Program-made: the position numbers and the translations under genes
The notes under the pieces: model-generated
Told to the model about the DNA's origin: nothing
The model's database searches: none
Seen by the model: only the letters and a program-made list of their open reading frames with translations
Part shown: one piece after another, positions 23,885 to 31,846 of the stretch
How positions within the stretch are numbered: position 1 is the stretch's first letter
How the letters are laid out: each line of letters begins with the position of its first letter
Assembly (NCBI GenBank): GCA_944324835.1
Contig: CALUXV010000012.1
Coordinates: 1 to 39,775 of the forward strand
Length of the DNA: 39,775 nt
Reading direction: 5' to 3'
Source: Candidatus Gastranaerophilales bacterium
GTDB lineage: Bacteria; Cyanobacteriota; Vampirovibrionia; Gastranaerophilales; Gastranaerophilaceae

Positions 23885-24790
23885 ATGATAGTTACTGATT
23901 CAATAAAACCGCCGAGAGTTTCTATAATTCTGCCGGTTTATAATACAGAAGGTTGTTTAAGACAGTGTCTTGACAGCTTTTTGGCACAAACTTTTGATGA
24001 TATAGAGATTGTATGTGTTAATGACGGTTCTACGGACAAGTCTTTAAAAATTATTGAAGAATACATGAAAAAAGATGACAGAGTAAAACTTGTAACTCAA
24101 GAACATCAAGGTAAAGCACAAGCAGCGAATAAGGGCAGATATCTTGCAAGAGGAGAGTATATTTGTTTTTTTGACAGTGCCGATTATGCTAAACCTGATA
24201 TGATTGATAAACTTTTTAAGAATGCAAAAGAATATGAAACTGATATAACAATGTGCTCTGTTACATTATTAGATTCTAAAAAAATGGGCTTTGAAGATAA
24301 TGATTTTTCTCTAAATTTGTTCTCTGATGATTTTAATGAGAGAGGCTTTTCACCACGTGAAACCGATAAGTTTTTGTTTAAAATTTCTACCAGTCCCATT
24401 AATAAAATTTATCGTCGGGAATTTTTAGAAAAAAATAATATTACTTTTCTTAAAGGACTAAATTATGAAGAATATTTGTTTTTTGTACAAGCATATTTAT
24501 CGGCTTCAACTATAGGTCTTGTAAGAAATAGTCTTCTTGTTCACCGGATTAATGATGATAATGCAAAGAAAAATGATTATAAAAAGCTTGACTTATTTAG
24601 AATTATGAAATTGGAAAAAGAATTTTTAATTCGCAAAAAATTATACAACGATTTGAAATATCATTTTGAAAAAGCGAAGAAAAATATTCTAATTGAATTT
24701 TATAAAACAATTAAATCGTTGCGAGTAAAAATTCAATATCGATTTAAGTTCTTTTTTGAATATCCATTTCAAAAAATTGATACTAAATAA
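23885..24790 (+). CDS. GT2 family glycosyltransferase with altered DXD motif
   Basis: A 301-residue cytosolic glycosyltransferase. RVSIILPVYNTEGCLRQCLD, then VCVNDGSTDKSLKIIEEY and AANKGRYLARGEYICFFD are GT2 family A hallmarks. The metal-binding motif, usually D-S-D-D, reads D-S-A-D here (FFDSADYAKP), losing the central aspartate, which normally holds the metal-nucleotide complex, so activity is not certain. The C-terminal region (residues 200-301) is basic and has no membrane helix. AAGGAG lies 8 bases before the ATG. The gene is isolated from other sugar genes; its acceptor is unknown. An AT-rich gap with TTAACAAA-type sequence lies upstream. Confidence 0.85.
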   Translation: MIVTDSIKPPRVSIILPVYNTEGCLRQCLDSFLAQTFDDIEIVCVNDGSTDKSLKIIEEYMKKDDRVKLVTQEHQGKAQAANKGRYLARGEYICFFDSADYAKPDMIDKLFKNAKEYETDITMCSVTLLDSKKMGFEDNDFSLNLFSDDFNERGFSPRETDKFLFKISTSPINKIYRREFLEKNNITFLKGLNYEEYLFFVQAYLSASTIGLVRNSLLVHRINDDNAKKNDYKKLDLFRIMKLEKEFLIRKKLYNDLKYHFEKAKKNILIEFYKTIKSLRVKIQYRFKFFFEYPFQKIDTK

Positions 24791-24809
24791 GTATATGTAC
24801 TATACTTAT
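24787..24809 (+). repeat. 9-bp inverted repeat overlapping the glycosyltransferase stop
   Basis: ATAAGTATA (24787-24795) and TATACTTAT (24801-24809) are perfectly inverted over a 5-base loop and contain the TAA stop. A run of nine Ts follows about 14 bases later, so this may act as a weak terminator. Confidence 0.4.
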
Positions 24810-24904
24810 GTTGTAGTCTATTTTTTTTTATAATATAAACAAATAGCGGAAACGTGTATTATTATTGAATAGTGCATAATCTTTGCTATATCAGGATTTC
24901 AAAC

Positions 24905-24948
24905 TTTGGTATACCCCGAATAATCCTCTAAAATGAGGATTACCAAAA
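24905..24948 (+). promoter_or_regulatory. Two mutually exclusive stems in the leader of the unknown gene pair
   Basis: TAATCCTC (24921-24928) pairs with GAGGATTA (24935-24942) over a 6-base loop. TTTGGTA (24905-24911) can pair with TACCAAA (24941-24947), which uses two bases of the first stem, so the two stems cannot fully form together. The region lies 60-100 bases before the start at 25008. It could be an operator or a folding switch. Confidence 0.35.
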
Positions 24949-25007
24949 TTTTTGCTATGATATCCTAGATGTGTGAAACACTAGAAGTAGAGAAAGGATA
25001 TAATCCT

Positions 25008-25538
25008 ATGGGAATAAGAGCAATAGGAGCAAACATAGCACACAAAGTTGCGTCGCCGTTTACTCGCAAATCAACATCAACAAATCCATTTGAACACAAC
25101 AGTTTTCAAGGCAAAGTTTTTAAGGGCAGTGTACTTACTTTTGCTGACCTTTTCCAAAAAAATACTAATACCGTAAAAGAAACCAGTAAATTAAAAATGA
25201 TGTCTGCATCTGTAGTATCAGCAGTATCAAATTTTGGTCACAAAATTTCACAACCTATTGTTAATTTTGCAAGAAATGTAAAAGCAGGTTTTAATAATAC
25301 AATTGTCGCAATTAAAGCATTGCCGCATAAAGTTAACGAAATTGGTAAAAATGTTTCTCAAAAAATATCCGAATCGTTACATTTGGATAAAATTCACAAA
25401 GAAGAGGCTAAGGATGGCGTAAAAGTTTTAAGTATGAGAGAAATTAATACTAAAGCATCTATTGCAGACTTGAAATCTACCTGGATAGAAGAAAATAAAT
25501 TAGAGCTTGCTAAAAAAGCACCTAAGGAGGCTGCATAA
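25008..25538 (+). CDS. Unknown 176-residue protein, first of a coupled pair
   Basis: I do not recognise this protein. It is basic and mostly helical (NFARNVKAGFNNTIVAIKALP, KVNEIGKNVSQKISESLHL) with no signal peptide. Its N-terminal part reads SFQGKVFKGSVLTFADLF, ending in an F-K-G motif like the leaders of several other proteins in this window. AAAGGA lies 9 bases before ATG 25008, which I prefer to a start 39 bases upstream; the sequence around it is itself a small palindrome, AGGAT-ATA-ATCCT. The stop overlaps the next gene's start in TAATG, so the two are translated together. The pair has no visible partner elsewhere and is followed by a strong terminator. Confidence 0.65.
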   Translation: MGIRAIGANIAHKVASPFTRKSTSTNPFEHNSFQGKVFKGSVLTFADLFQKNTNTVKETSKLKMMSASVVSAVSNFGHKISQPIVNFARNVKAGFNNTIVAIKALPHKVNEIGKNVSQKISESLHLDKIHKEEAKDGVKVLSMREINTKASIADLKSTWIEENKLELAKKAPKEAA

Positions 25539-25894
25539 TGAATAAAAAAATTAAAAAAATTATTGAAACATTAGGAAAACATGAAGATGTTGAATCAATT
25601 GCAGTTTTAGAAGAATTAGGTACAAATTCTCAGGATGATGAAATCAGAGAATTAACTTCTCAAGCACTTGTACGCAAAAATATACATGAAGCCTTAAAGG
25701 TTGTTATAATTAACAAAGGTAAAGGTATTAACGACATGAGCCCTGTTGTTGCAATGTCAACGATTAATGAAATCTTAAATCTTGAAAATAAATCAGAAGC
25801 AATTAAGATTTTGGATGATACAATTAATATGCATTCAGACGAAGAAGTTCGTGAAAATGCACGCTCAGTAAAATCACTATTATCTTTGAGTTAA
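25538..25894 (+). CDS. Unknown 118-residue helical (HEAT-like) protein, second of the pair
   Basis: A soluble all-helical protein: KKIKKIIETLGKHEDVESI, VLEELGTNSQDDEIRELTSQALV, and ILDDTINMHSDEEVRENAR look like two or three HEAT or ARM-type helix pairs, a scaffold used for protein-protein contacts. No enzyme motif is present. Its ATG overlaps the previous gene's stop by one base (TAATG), indicating translational coupling and probably a 1:1 complex with the 176-residue basic protein. It may serve as a chaperone or adaptor for that partner, which is inference. A rho-independent terminator follows 26 bases after the stop. Confidence 0.65.
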   Translation: MNKKIKKIIETLGKHEDVESIAVLEELGTNSQDDEIRELTSQALVRKNIHEALKVVIINKGKGINDMSPVVAMSTINEILNLENKSEAIKILDDTINMHSDEEVRENARSVKSLLSLS

Positions 25895-25919
25895 TAATTC
25901 GTAAGTATTATTAAAAATA

Positions 25920-25959
25920 AAAAGGATTCAGAATAATTATTCTTGAATCCTTTTGTTTT
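25920..25959 (+). terminator. Terminator of the coupled gene pair
   Basis: AAAAGGATTC (25920-25929) pairs with GAATCCTTTT (25945-25954); the stem continues through GAATAA/TTATTC with one bulge, then GTTTT follows. Confidence 0.85.
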
Positions 25960-26005
25960 ATAAATAATCCGTACAAATAGTAACATTTTCTACATAAAAT
26001 CTTGT

Positions 26006-26105
26006 TATAATGTTTTACCTGCCGGAACCAGTAAAACAGTTTATACAACAACTACAACATATATTAAAGGTACAAATTTATAATAGAAAAAAGAGTTCAA
26101 GTTAA
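26006..26105 (+). ncRNA. Possible short transcript or 31-residue ORF between two terminators
   Basis: TATAAT at 26006-26011 is followed by a hairpin (GTTTTAC 26012-26018 against GTAAAAC 26031-26037 with CTG/CAG inside) and, 50 bases further, by a strong terminator at 26088. An ATG overlapping the box opens a frame MFYLPEPVKQFIQQLQHILK that stops at 26105, within the terminator. A different frame reads LPAGTSKTVYTTTTYIKGTN and then stops, which looks like a protein remnant. No -35 is convincing. I list it as an unresolved transcript or gene fragment. Confidence 0.25.
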
Positions 26106-26125
26106 TTCTTGAACTCTTTTTTTTT
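26088..26125. terminator. Strong bidirectional terminator
   Basis: AAAAAGAGTTCAAG (26088-26101) and CTTGAACTCTTTTT (26108-26121) form a perfect 14-bp stem with a 6-base loop, flanked by T-runs on both strands. It ends transcription toward the minus-strand gene at 26127 and that gene's own transcript. Confidence 0.85.
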
Positions 26126-26126
26126 A

Positions 26127-26699
26127 CTACGATTTTATATCTCGCTCAACAAGTTTTGGAATCTCAATATTGTTTATTTCATTGAGCCATTTTGTCTGGT
26201 TATACGGAAGTTGTTCTTTAAATTTATCAGCTTCTTCTTTATTATTAAGCGGGTATTTATGAGCAAATTGTATTGCCATTACGCCTGACTGGCCTTTTAC
26301 CTTTTCTATCTTAAATATATTTTGCTCAAGATATTTAGATTTTCCGGTATCGCCTATAAGTATAAAATTTACTATTGCAGTATTTCCTTTTTCATTATAC
26401 ATAACCTGAGCATCCAAAGGCGATTGTTTGCTGGCGCCGGCAGCTAAATCTTTTGCGTAATTGAATGGTTTGCTATAAGATTTTATATGATAAATTCCAA
26501 TCAAATCAGTCCATTTATCACCGTTTTCATTTCCTTTGTAATATTCATTGATATATGATTTAGTTGCTTTTGAATAATCACTGAATTTTAATGTAAATAT
26601 CTGGTTATCAAATTTGATTGTTTTTGAACCGTTTGTTTGTGCAAACACCGAATCAATTGTTAAAATACAAATGAATAATATTATAACGATTTTTTTCAT
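26127..26699 (-). CDS. Secreted protein of unknown function, downstream of creD
   Basis: A 190-residue protein with a clear signal peptide (KKIVIILFICILTIDSVFA, then QTNG). The mature part is charged and beta/alpha mixed; no catalytic motif is recognised. Its start lies 2 bases after the CreD stop, so the two are co-translated and probably act at the same envelope location. The sequence IYHIKSYSKPFNYAKDLAAG and NYAKDL-type pieces suggest a globular periplasmic or outer-membrane-associated lipoprotein-like domain, but there is no lipobox cysteine. I cannot name a family. It may be a periplasmic partner of CreD, which is inference from position only. Confidence 0.7.
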   Translation of the reverse strand: MKKIVIILFICILTIDSVFAQTNGSKTIKFDNQIFTLKFSDYSKATKSYINEYYKGNENGDKWTDLIGIYHIKSYSKPFNYAKDLAAGASKQSPLDAQVMYNEKGNTAIVNFILIGDTGKSKYLEQNIFKIEKVKGQSGVMAIQFAHKYPLNNKEEADKFKEQLPYNQTKWLNEINNIEIPKLVERDIKS

Positions 26700-26701
26700 A
26701 A

Positions 26702-27859
26702 TTATTCCTTATACCATTCAATATTTCTTGTATAGTACATTACTGCAACTACTGCAAGAAATAACCCTAAACTACCAATCAAAAGAGAAAATTCTTGCAA
26801 GTTTAGTATAGTATACAAATAAATATATAAAACTGCAAGAATCAATGTAATAGTTCTTGAAATCATATTGTCTTTATTTGTCAGTACAAAATATGTATAA
26901 CCGCTAATCAATCCTATAGTCATAATTGTAGCTATTAAGTAAGCATAGCCAAAAGGTATAAATTCTGACATTGATAAAAGTAACATATAAAATATAACCA
27001 TAGAAATACCGATTAAAGTATATTGAAACGGGTGTATTTTTTTCATTTTTGAAGCAGATTCAAATAAGAAAAATGCAAGGAAAGTTAGTGCTATAAATAA
27101 GAATCCATATTTTACACATCTAACCGTCATTCTATAACTGTCAACCGATGTTAAAAACGTAATATTACATATATTATTTAATGTTGAATTGTCAGATATA
27201 TTCCAGCAAGTTTCATAGCCGTCATTATTTATTTTTCTTTCTGACGGTAAATAATTTCCTTCAAAATTTAAGTTTTTCCAATTACCGCTAACAGTAAAAT
27301 TATTATTTTTACCTCCTGCGTTAAAACTGATACCATTAATACCCTTAAGAATATAATGAGCCTCAAATGGAATATTCGTCGGAGTATTAGCTAAATTGAC
27401 GACTCCTAAAGGATTCCCGTTTAATTTTTTAATTCGCTGACCGACAATTCCGTTTATATCTGTAACATTCATAACTAAAGTTCCTTGAGTATTCTTTTTA
27501 GGATTTGTAAATGTTCCCCAAGCTGTTATTTCTGCCGTATAAACAGGTATTTTAAAAATTCCCTTTTTTCTATATTCCGTTATTATATTGGACTTTACAT
27601 TATACTCTGTAGGACATAGATATTCTCCATTTTTCAACTTCAATAATGGTGTACTAATCGTTTGTTCTTTAGCCCAAGATGCCGCTATTGTTGCAATTGC
27701 CGAGTTTTTGTAATCAGCACGTTCGTTAATAGTATTTTCGACACAATGCAAAGGAATCAAAAGCAACACAAGAAAGACAACAATTAAGATTAATTTGTTA
27801 ACAATAGGATTTGCTTTTTTTGTTAGTTCTTCTTCAAAAATATTTTCATTTTCAACCAT
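26702..27859 (-). CDS. creD: CreD-family inner-membrane protein
   Basis: A 385-residue inner-membrane protein. After an acidic N-terminus, one helix (LILIVVFLVLLLIPLHCVENT, about residues 23-43) leads to a long periplasmic domain containing the family's characteristic SWAKEQTISTPLLKL, VMNVTDINGIVGQR and GNWKNLNFEGNYLPSER, and then about five or six C-terminal helices ending in YYTRNIEW. In Enterobacteria and Pseudomonas, creD is induced by the CreBC system and linked to envelope stability and beta-lactam tolerance; no CreBC genes lie here. AGGAGG precedes ATG 27859 by 6 bases. Unlike E. coli CreD it is followed by a small secreted-protein gene, 2 bases downstream. Confidence 0.9.
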   Translation of the reverse strand: MVENENIFEEELTKKANPIVNKLILIVVFLVLLLIPLHCVENTINERADYKNSAIATIAASWAKEQTISTPLLKLKNGEYLCPTEYNVKSNIITEYRKKGIFKIPVYTAEITAWGTFTNPKKNTQGTLVMNVTDINGIVGQRIKKLNGNPLGVVNLANTPTNIPFEAHYILKGINGISFNAGGKNNNFTVSGNWKNLNFEGNYLPSERKINNDGYETCWNISDNSTLNNICNITFLTSVDSYRMTVRCVKYGFLFIALTFLAFFLFESASKMKKIHPFQYTLIGISMVIFYMLLLSMSEFIPFGYAYLIATIMTIGLISGYTYFVLTNKDNMISRTITLILAVLYIYLYTILNLQEFSLLIGSLGLFLAVVAVMYYTRNIEWYKE

Positions 27860-27956
27860 AATTACCTCCTACTTTGAATATCGGATATTATAATTATAAA
27901 ATGAAAAGTTGCCAATTGTTTAATATATTTACCTGTATTATAAAAATATTTATGAA

Positions 27957-29708
27957 TTATTCATTCATTACCCGTTTAGATATCTCAAAAACCGGTAAAT
28001 CGTTGCCGTCTTTTATATCTTTAGGGCTTGGATTTTTTACCCACAAGTCAATTGAGTCTTCGTTTATATACTGTTTTGAATTCTCTGCAATTATATATTT
28101 TACAACATCTTTAGGTTTATCTTTATACCCTTCAATACCTGCGAAATCAAGAACTTTCATAAAATTATTCTTCATTACATAAAAAGCGTTTTCGACTCCG
28201 CCGGTTTTGCTTGTAATTCTTGTCTCAGCAGGGTTTTGAGAATAGCCGGAGTTATTTTTTAAATCAATTTTTTCATCAATTAAATCTCCGTCAATTAATT
28301 TATTAACATTTCGTTCTCCGATTTCGTCTTTTATTTTATTTAACCCTTCTTTAGTAATTTTATATCCCGTAAAATAATTATCTACATTCACTGATTCAAG
28401 TCTGTATGATGTTCTAAAATTAACATCTGCATTGCATCCTTGATGGTCAAGGCGCATATCAAGGTTTGGCGGAACAACTCCATTCTGGAATAAAAGTACA
28501 TCTCTGATTGTTAAAGGTTTTGATTTATCTTTACGTTTTTCACTCAAGTAGTATAAATCGTATTTCAAAACATCAACAGTACCTTTTACATCTGCAAAGG
28601 CATCATGTGCATCGTCCAGATTCTTACAGAACAAGAATTTATACTGTTCCGAGAGTTTTTTCCTTGCACCCAAATACGGATGAATTCTCTGCTGTAATAT
28701 AAATGGATCGATAACTTTATAAGAACGTTTTGGTTTTAATTGGTCATTTGAAAATTCATTATGTTCATTTATTGCATTATTCAACATTTTTATATCAAAT
28801 TTTGAATTGTATGCAACAATTATTCCGTTTTTCTTATTCAAATAATTGTTTACAAATGGTTTCAAAACTTCTTCCATAACCGGTGCATCTTTAACATCAT
28901 TATCATACAAACCGTGCACTGCTGATGCGCCTTCCGGAATATGTATCTTAGGATTGATTAACTGGCTGTAGCCTGTTTCTGGTAAAACTTTTCCGTTTTT
29001 AACCTGTATTGCACCAATCTGAATAATTTTGTCTAAAGGTTTTGTTGTATCATCAGTATTTGTACCTGTTGTTTCCGTATCAAATACAACGCAATCTATA
29101 CACAATTTGCCGTTCTCGTCAGTAATCGGAACATCAAGAGATTTGTGGCGTGACATATTCATTAATTCTTTCAGGTTTGTTGCAAAAGAAATATCATCGG
29201 TAGGTTTTTCATAAAGATTTTTGGCCGGCGGCTCTTTTACTTCTCTTGAATCAATCGAATGTGATGTCGCAAGCGGTTTCTTGACATTATATTTATTAAA
29301 CCTTTTAACCCAGGTTGTATCATTTGTTTCTGCAAGCGCATTTGCATGCTGGAATACATAAAACTCTGTTTCGGTAGCTGTTTTCCAATCCAAAGGTTCT
29401 TTAGAAAGGTTTTTCCAGCCTACTTTGTTAAAATCAACCCATATGCCGTCTTTTAAAAGCCCTTCTCCCTGATACTCTTTATCTGTAACTTTTTTTATAT
29501 AATTATCCTCAAACCATTGTCCTTTAAATGTTATATTTAGAGGCCTATATGGGTAAATAGAAATTGAGTTTAAGGCAATAGGTTTAGTCGTATTATGATG
29601 TGATGTACAATTGACGGCAGGGGAAACAGGATTGGATACATTTGTGGTTCCAGATTTGTAGTTAACAGGTGAATAATATGTTGAAATTATTTTTGATTGA
29701 ATATTCAT
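27957..29708 (-). CDS. DEDDh 3'-5' exonuclease-domain protein with leader and extra C-terminal domain
   Basis: A 583-residue protein. The exonuclease core (about residues 200-395) has all DnaQ motifs: VVFDTETTGTN (D210, E212), VHGLYDNDVKDAP, VAYNSKFDIKML (D305) and DDAHDAFADVKGT (H368, D373). DEDDh enzymes degrade single-stranded DNA or RNA from the 3' end. The first 200 residues are unlike DnaQ: a polar, proline-rich leader ending PLNITFKGQWFEDNY, and a region with KEPLDWKTATETEFYVF. Residues 400-583 form another unknown domain. There is no signal peptide. AGGAGG lies 6-7 bases before ATG 29708, 10 bases after the phospholipase D gene's stop, so both form one operon. Its substrate is not known. 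Confidence 0.85.
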   Translation of the reverse strand: MNIQSKIISTYYSPVNYKSGTTNVSNPVSPAVNCTSHHNTTKPIALNSISIYPYRPLNITFKGQWFEDNYIKKVTDKEYQGEGLLKDGIWVDFNKVGWKNLSKEPLDWKTATETEFYVFQHANALAETNDTTWVKRFNKYNVKKPLATSHSIDSREVKEPPAKNLYEKPTDDISFATNLKELMNMSRHKSLDVPITDENGKLCIDCVVFDTETTGTNTDDTTKPLDKIIQIGAIQVKNGKVLPETGYSQLINPKIHIPEGASAVHGLYDNDVKDAPVMEEVLKPFVNNYLNKKNGIIVAYNSKFDIKMLNNAINEHNEFSNDQLKPKRSYKVIDPFILQQRIHPYLGARKKLSEQYKFLFCKNLDDAHDAFADVKGTVDVLKYDLYYLSEKRKDKSKPLTIRDVLLFQNGVVPPNLDMRLDHQGCNADVNFRTSYRLESVNVDNYFTGYKITKEGLNKIKDEIGERNVNKLIDGDLIDEKIDLKNNSGYSQNPAETRITSKTGGVENAFYVMKNNFMKVLDFAGIEGYKDKPKDVVKYIIAENSKQYINEDSIDLWVKNPSPKDIKDGNDLPVFEISKRVMNE

Positions 29709-29718
29709 ACCTCACCTC

Positions 29719-31701
29719 CTAACCTACCAGGTCCAGTTTGCTGCCCGTATCAACGGCTGATTCTTGTGATTCGTAATAACGGTTTTTAATTTTTTCATAC
29801 TCGGATTCTGAGTGTTTCCAATCTCTCTCAAATTGCTGGTTAAAAACATTTGCAAGTATCGGTTTTTCAAATGCAATAGCGACTTCGTTGTTCCCGCGTT
29901 TATATTTTTCTTTTGCGTTGTTTCTATCAATCATGATTTTGTAGTAACCTTTGATTGTAGAAAGTGTAGGGCGTTCCTTTTCCGTAAAATGATATTCTTT
30001 CTTTTGAAGAGAAATTGTTGCTTCTCCGGTTTGGTTAATATCTTTTATTGCTTTTTTGAGTTTTGCACGTCTGACATATAATTCTTTGTAATCTAGTTTT
30101 TTACGGTTAACAGGCGGAAGTCCTACTTCTTTTTCAAAAGGTTCGACAGTTTTTAAGTATTCTCTTATTTCTTCATTAATTTTATCCGTATAAAGTTCAT
30201 AGTCTTCTCTTTCGCCTTTTTTGAGGTTTTGGTTCAACCCCATTGCAGACCAGTTTGTAGAACCTATCATAACCTCTCTGTCATCAAATACTGCCCATTT
30301 TGAGTGAAGTCTTTGATTGATTCTCTCATCGGTTTTGTATTCTCTAATATTGACTCCGTTTTCAACGAGTTCCTGATATGCGGTATTACAATACGGGAAT
30401 TCACGTATAATCGACGGATCAACAATTATTTTGGCATCCAGTTCTCCGTTTTGGGTTCTCTGTATAATATTTTGAATGATTTCTTTGTCAGATATAACAA
30501 ATAATTCCGCCCTGAGTTTTTTTGCTGTTTTGACTTTGTTCAAAAGATAATCTCTGGTGCTTTCTTCTCCTTCTTCTCCGACATAAGCAAGTTCTCTAGG
30601 TTTTGTAGCCAGAATTTTTATTGCCGGATTTTCTACAGGGTTGCGTTTTATTATATCAAGTTTACTCAAATCGTTTTCATCATACCGTTTTTTATCAATA
30701 TCATTGTCATAAAGAACACCAACTGTATTCATATAATCAATATTTTCTTGTTTAATCTCCTTATTAAGCCCTTTGTACAGTTCTTGTTCATCTTCTGATA
30801 GCGGTCCTGCTACCATTTTGGTTCGTCCGAGTCTTTGCCAGGAGAATTTCCAGTCTTTATTAAAAATATCTTCCAGAATATTATCAACTTCGGAATTTTT
30901 CTTGTCAGGCAGCGTTTCAAGAGCAATACAGGCATCATGGTTTGCATTTGAGTGATTGCCCCAGTTCATACCGCCAATAATAAGTTTTTTGCCATCTACT
31001 GCAACCAGTTTGACGTGCTGCAATGCAGCTCCGCCTTGTGCTGCTCTCGGATACGGAACAACGTCAATATCATTTTCTTTCAGATACTTAATCATATCCA
31101 TGTTGTTATAATGTCTGTCACGTTCATTGTTTCCGTTTATATACCATTTGTGAGCATCAAGAATAATCTGTACTTTAAGATTAGGATTCTCTTTTTTCTT
31201 GTTTATAATTATCGGCAGTAAACTTACGTGCTGGTCGTATCCTCCGACAACCTCTGAACCGTTAGCTGGCCATTTATGACCATCTATTTTTGGATTTTGA
31301 AACTCGAACATTTCAATCTGAATAGAATCTTTCGCACTCTTTACAAATTCAACGGTTTTATCAAAAATTTGTTCTCCGTCAATAAGTGTTGTTGCTCTTG
31401 TATTTCCGACTATAGCAGACTTACTTGGAACCGGCGGAACCTGCGGGATATATGAGAGAGATTTAATTTTCTGCATCAAATATTCTGTTCTGGAGATTCC
31501 CATTTTGTTTGCATCCATCGCAATTTTATTTGCGACAAAAAAAGACACATCGTCTAATGCTACTGGATGGTCTTTTTTAGGGGTTCTAACTATTGGTTTT
31601 GGAATTCGATTTTGATAACTATCGTTCTTCTTTTCGCTCCCGAAAGTTATACTTTTGGGAATGCTATATGTAATAGGAACAATAGCCAAGTTTGTTTTCA
31701 T
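29719..31701 (-). CDS. Phospholipase D superfamily protein with two HKD motifs
   Basis: A 660-residue protein. Both catalytic half-sites are intact: HVKLVAVDGKKLIIGGMNW at about 229-247, with H-x-K-x4-D and GGxN, and HSKWAVFDDREVMIGSTNW at about 466-484. Such two-motif proteins act as phospholipases, cardiolipin synthases or nucleases; a soluble chain without membrane helices fits a secreted or cytosolic PLD or nuclease better than cardiolipin synthase. The N-terminus reads MKTNLAIVPITYSIPKSITFG, a leader similar in style to that of the exonuclease encoded after it. A lysine-rich helical C-terminal region (about 500-650) follows the second motif. ATG 31701 is preferred over the GTG six bases upstream. 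A TTGTCA-17-TATAAT promoter lies about 35 bases upstream. Confidence 0.85.
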   Translation of the reverse strand: MKTNLAIVPITYSIPKSITFGSEKKNDSYQNRIPKPIVRTPKKDHPVALDDVSFFVANKIAMDANKMGISRTEYLMQKIKSLSYIPQVPPVPSKSAIVGNTRATTLIDGEQIFDKTVEFVKSAKDSIQIEMFEFQNPKIDGHKWPANGSEVVGGYDQHVSLLPIIINKKKENPNLKVQIILDAHKWYINGNNERDRHYNNMDMIKYLKENDIDVVPYPRAAQGGAALQHVKLVAVDGKKLIIGGMNWGNHSNANHDACIALETLPDKKNSEVDNILEDIFNKDWKFSWQRLGRTKMVAGPLSEDEQELYKGLNKEIKQENIDYMNTVGVLYDNDIDKKRYDENDLSKLDIIKRNPVENPAIKILATKPRELAYVGEEGEESTRDYLLNKVKTAKKLRAELFVISDKEIIQNIIQRTQNGELDAKIIVDPSIIREFPYCNTAYQELVENGVNIREYKTDERINQRLHSKWAVFDDREVMIGSTNWSAMGLNQNLKKGEREDYELYTDKINEEIREYLKTVEPFEKEVGLPPVNRKKLDYKELYVRRAKLKKAIKDINQTGEATISLQKKEYHFTEKERPTLSTIKGYYKIMIDRNNAKEKYKRGNNEVAIAFEKPILANVFNQQFERDWKHSESEYEKIKNRYYESQESAVDTGSKLDLVG

Positions 31702-31733
31702 ACACACAAATATCCAACTCTCGTAACACCCAC

Positions 31734-31762
31734 ATTATAATTTGTGTTTTTATATCTGACAA
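31734..31762 (-). promoter_or_regulatory. Promoter of the PLD-exonuclease operon
   Basis: On the minus strand TTGTCA (31757-31762) and TATAAT (31734-31739) are separated by exactly 17 bases, 5/6 and 6/6 to consensus. AACAC/GTGTT inverted repeats flank the -10. The predicted mRNA leader is about 26 bases. Confidence 0.75.
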
Positions 31763-31834
31763 GCCTAATATAAAGTTTATTTAAGAAACATTACGAGTTT
31801 GATACAAAAAGGATGAACTATTTTTTAAAGGTGT

Positions 31835-31840
31835 TATAAC
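31835..31840 (+). promoter_or_regulatory. -10 box of the dGTPase-like gene
   Basis: TATAAC lies 6 bases before ATG 31847, with no obvious -35. It predicts a leaderless transcript. An AAAGG site 13 bases upstream of the ATG is the competing explanation. Confidence 0.35.
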
Positions 31841-31846
31841 TAAATT

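Noticed and set aside
29600-31700. PLD protein as cardiolipin synthase.
   Set aside because: There are no N-terminal membrane helices, and the chain is soluble, so the membrane enzyme is unlikely.
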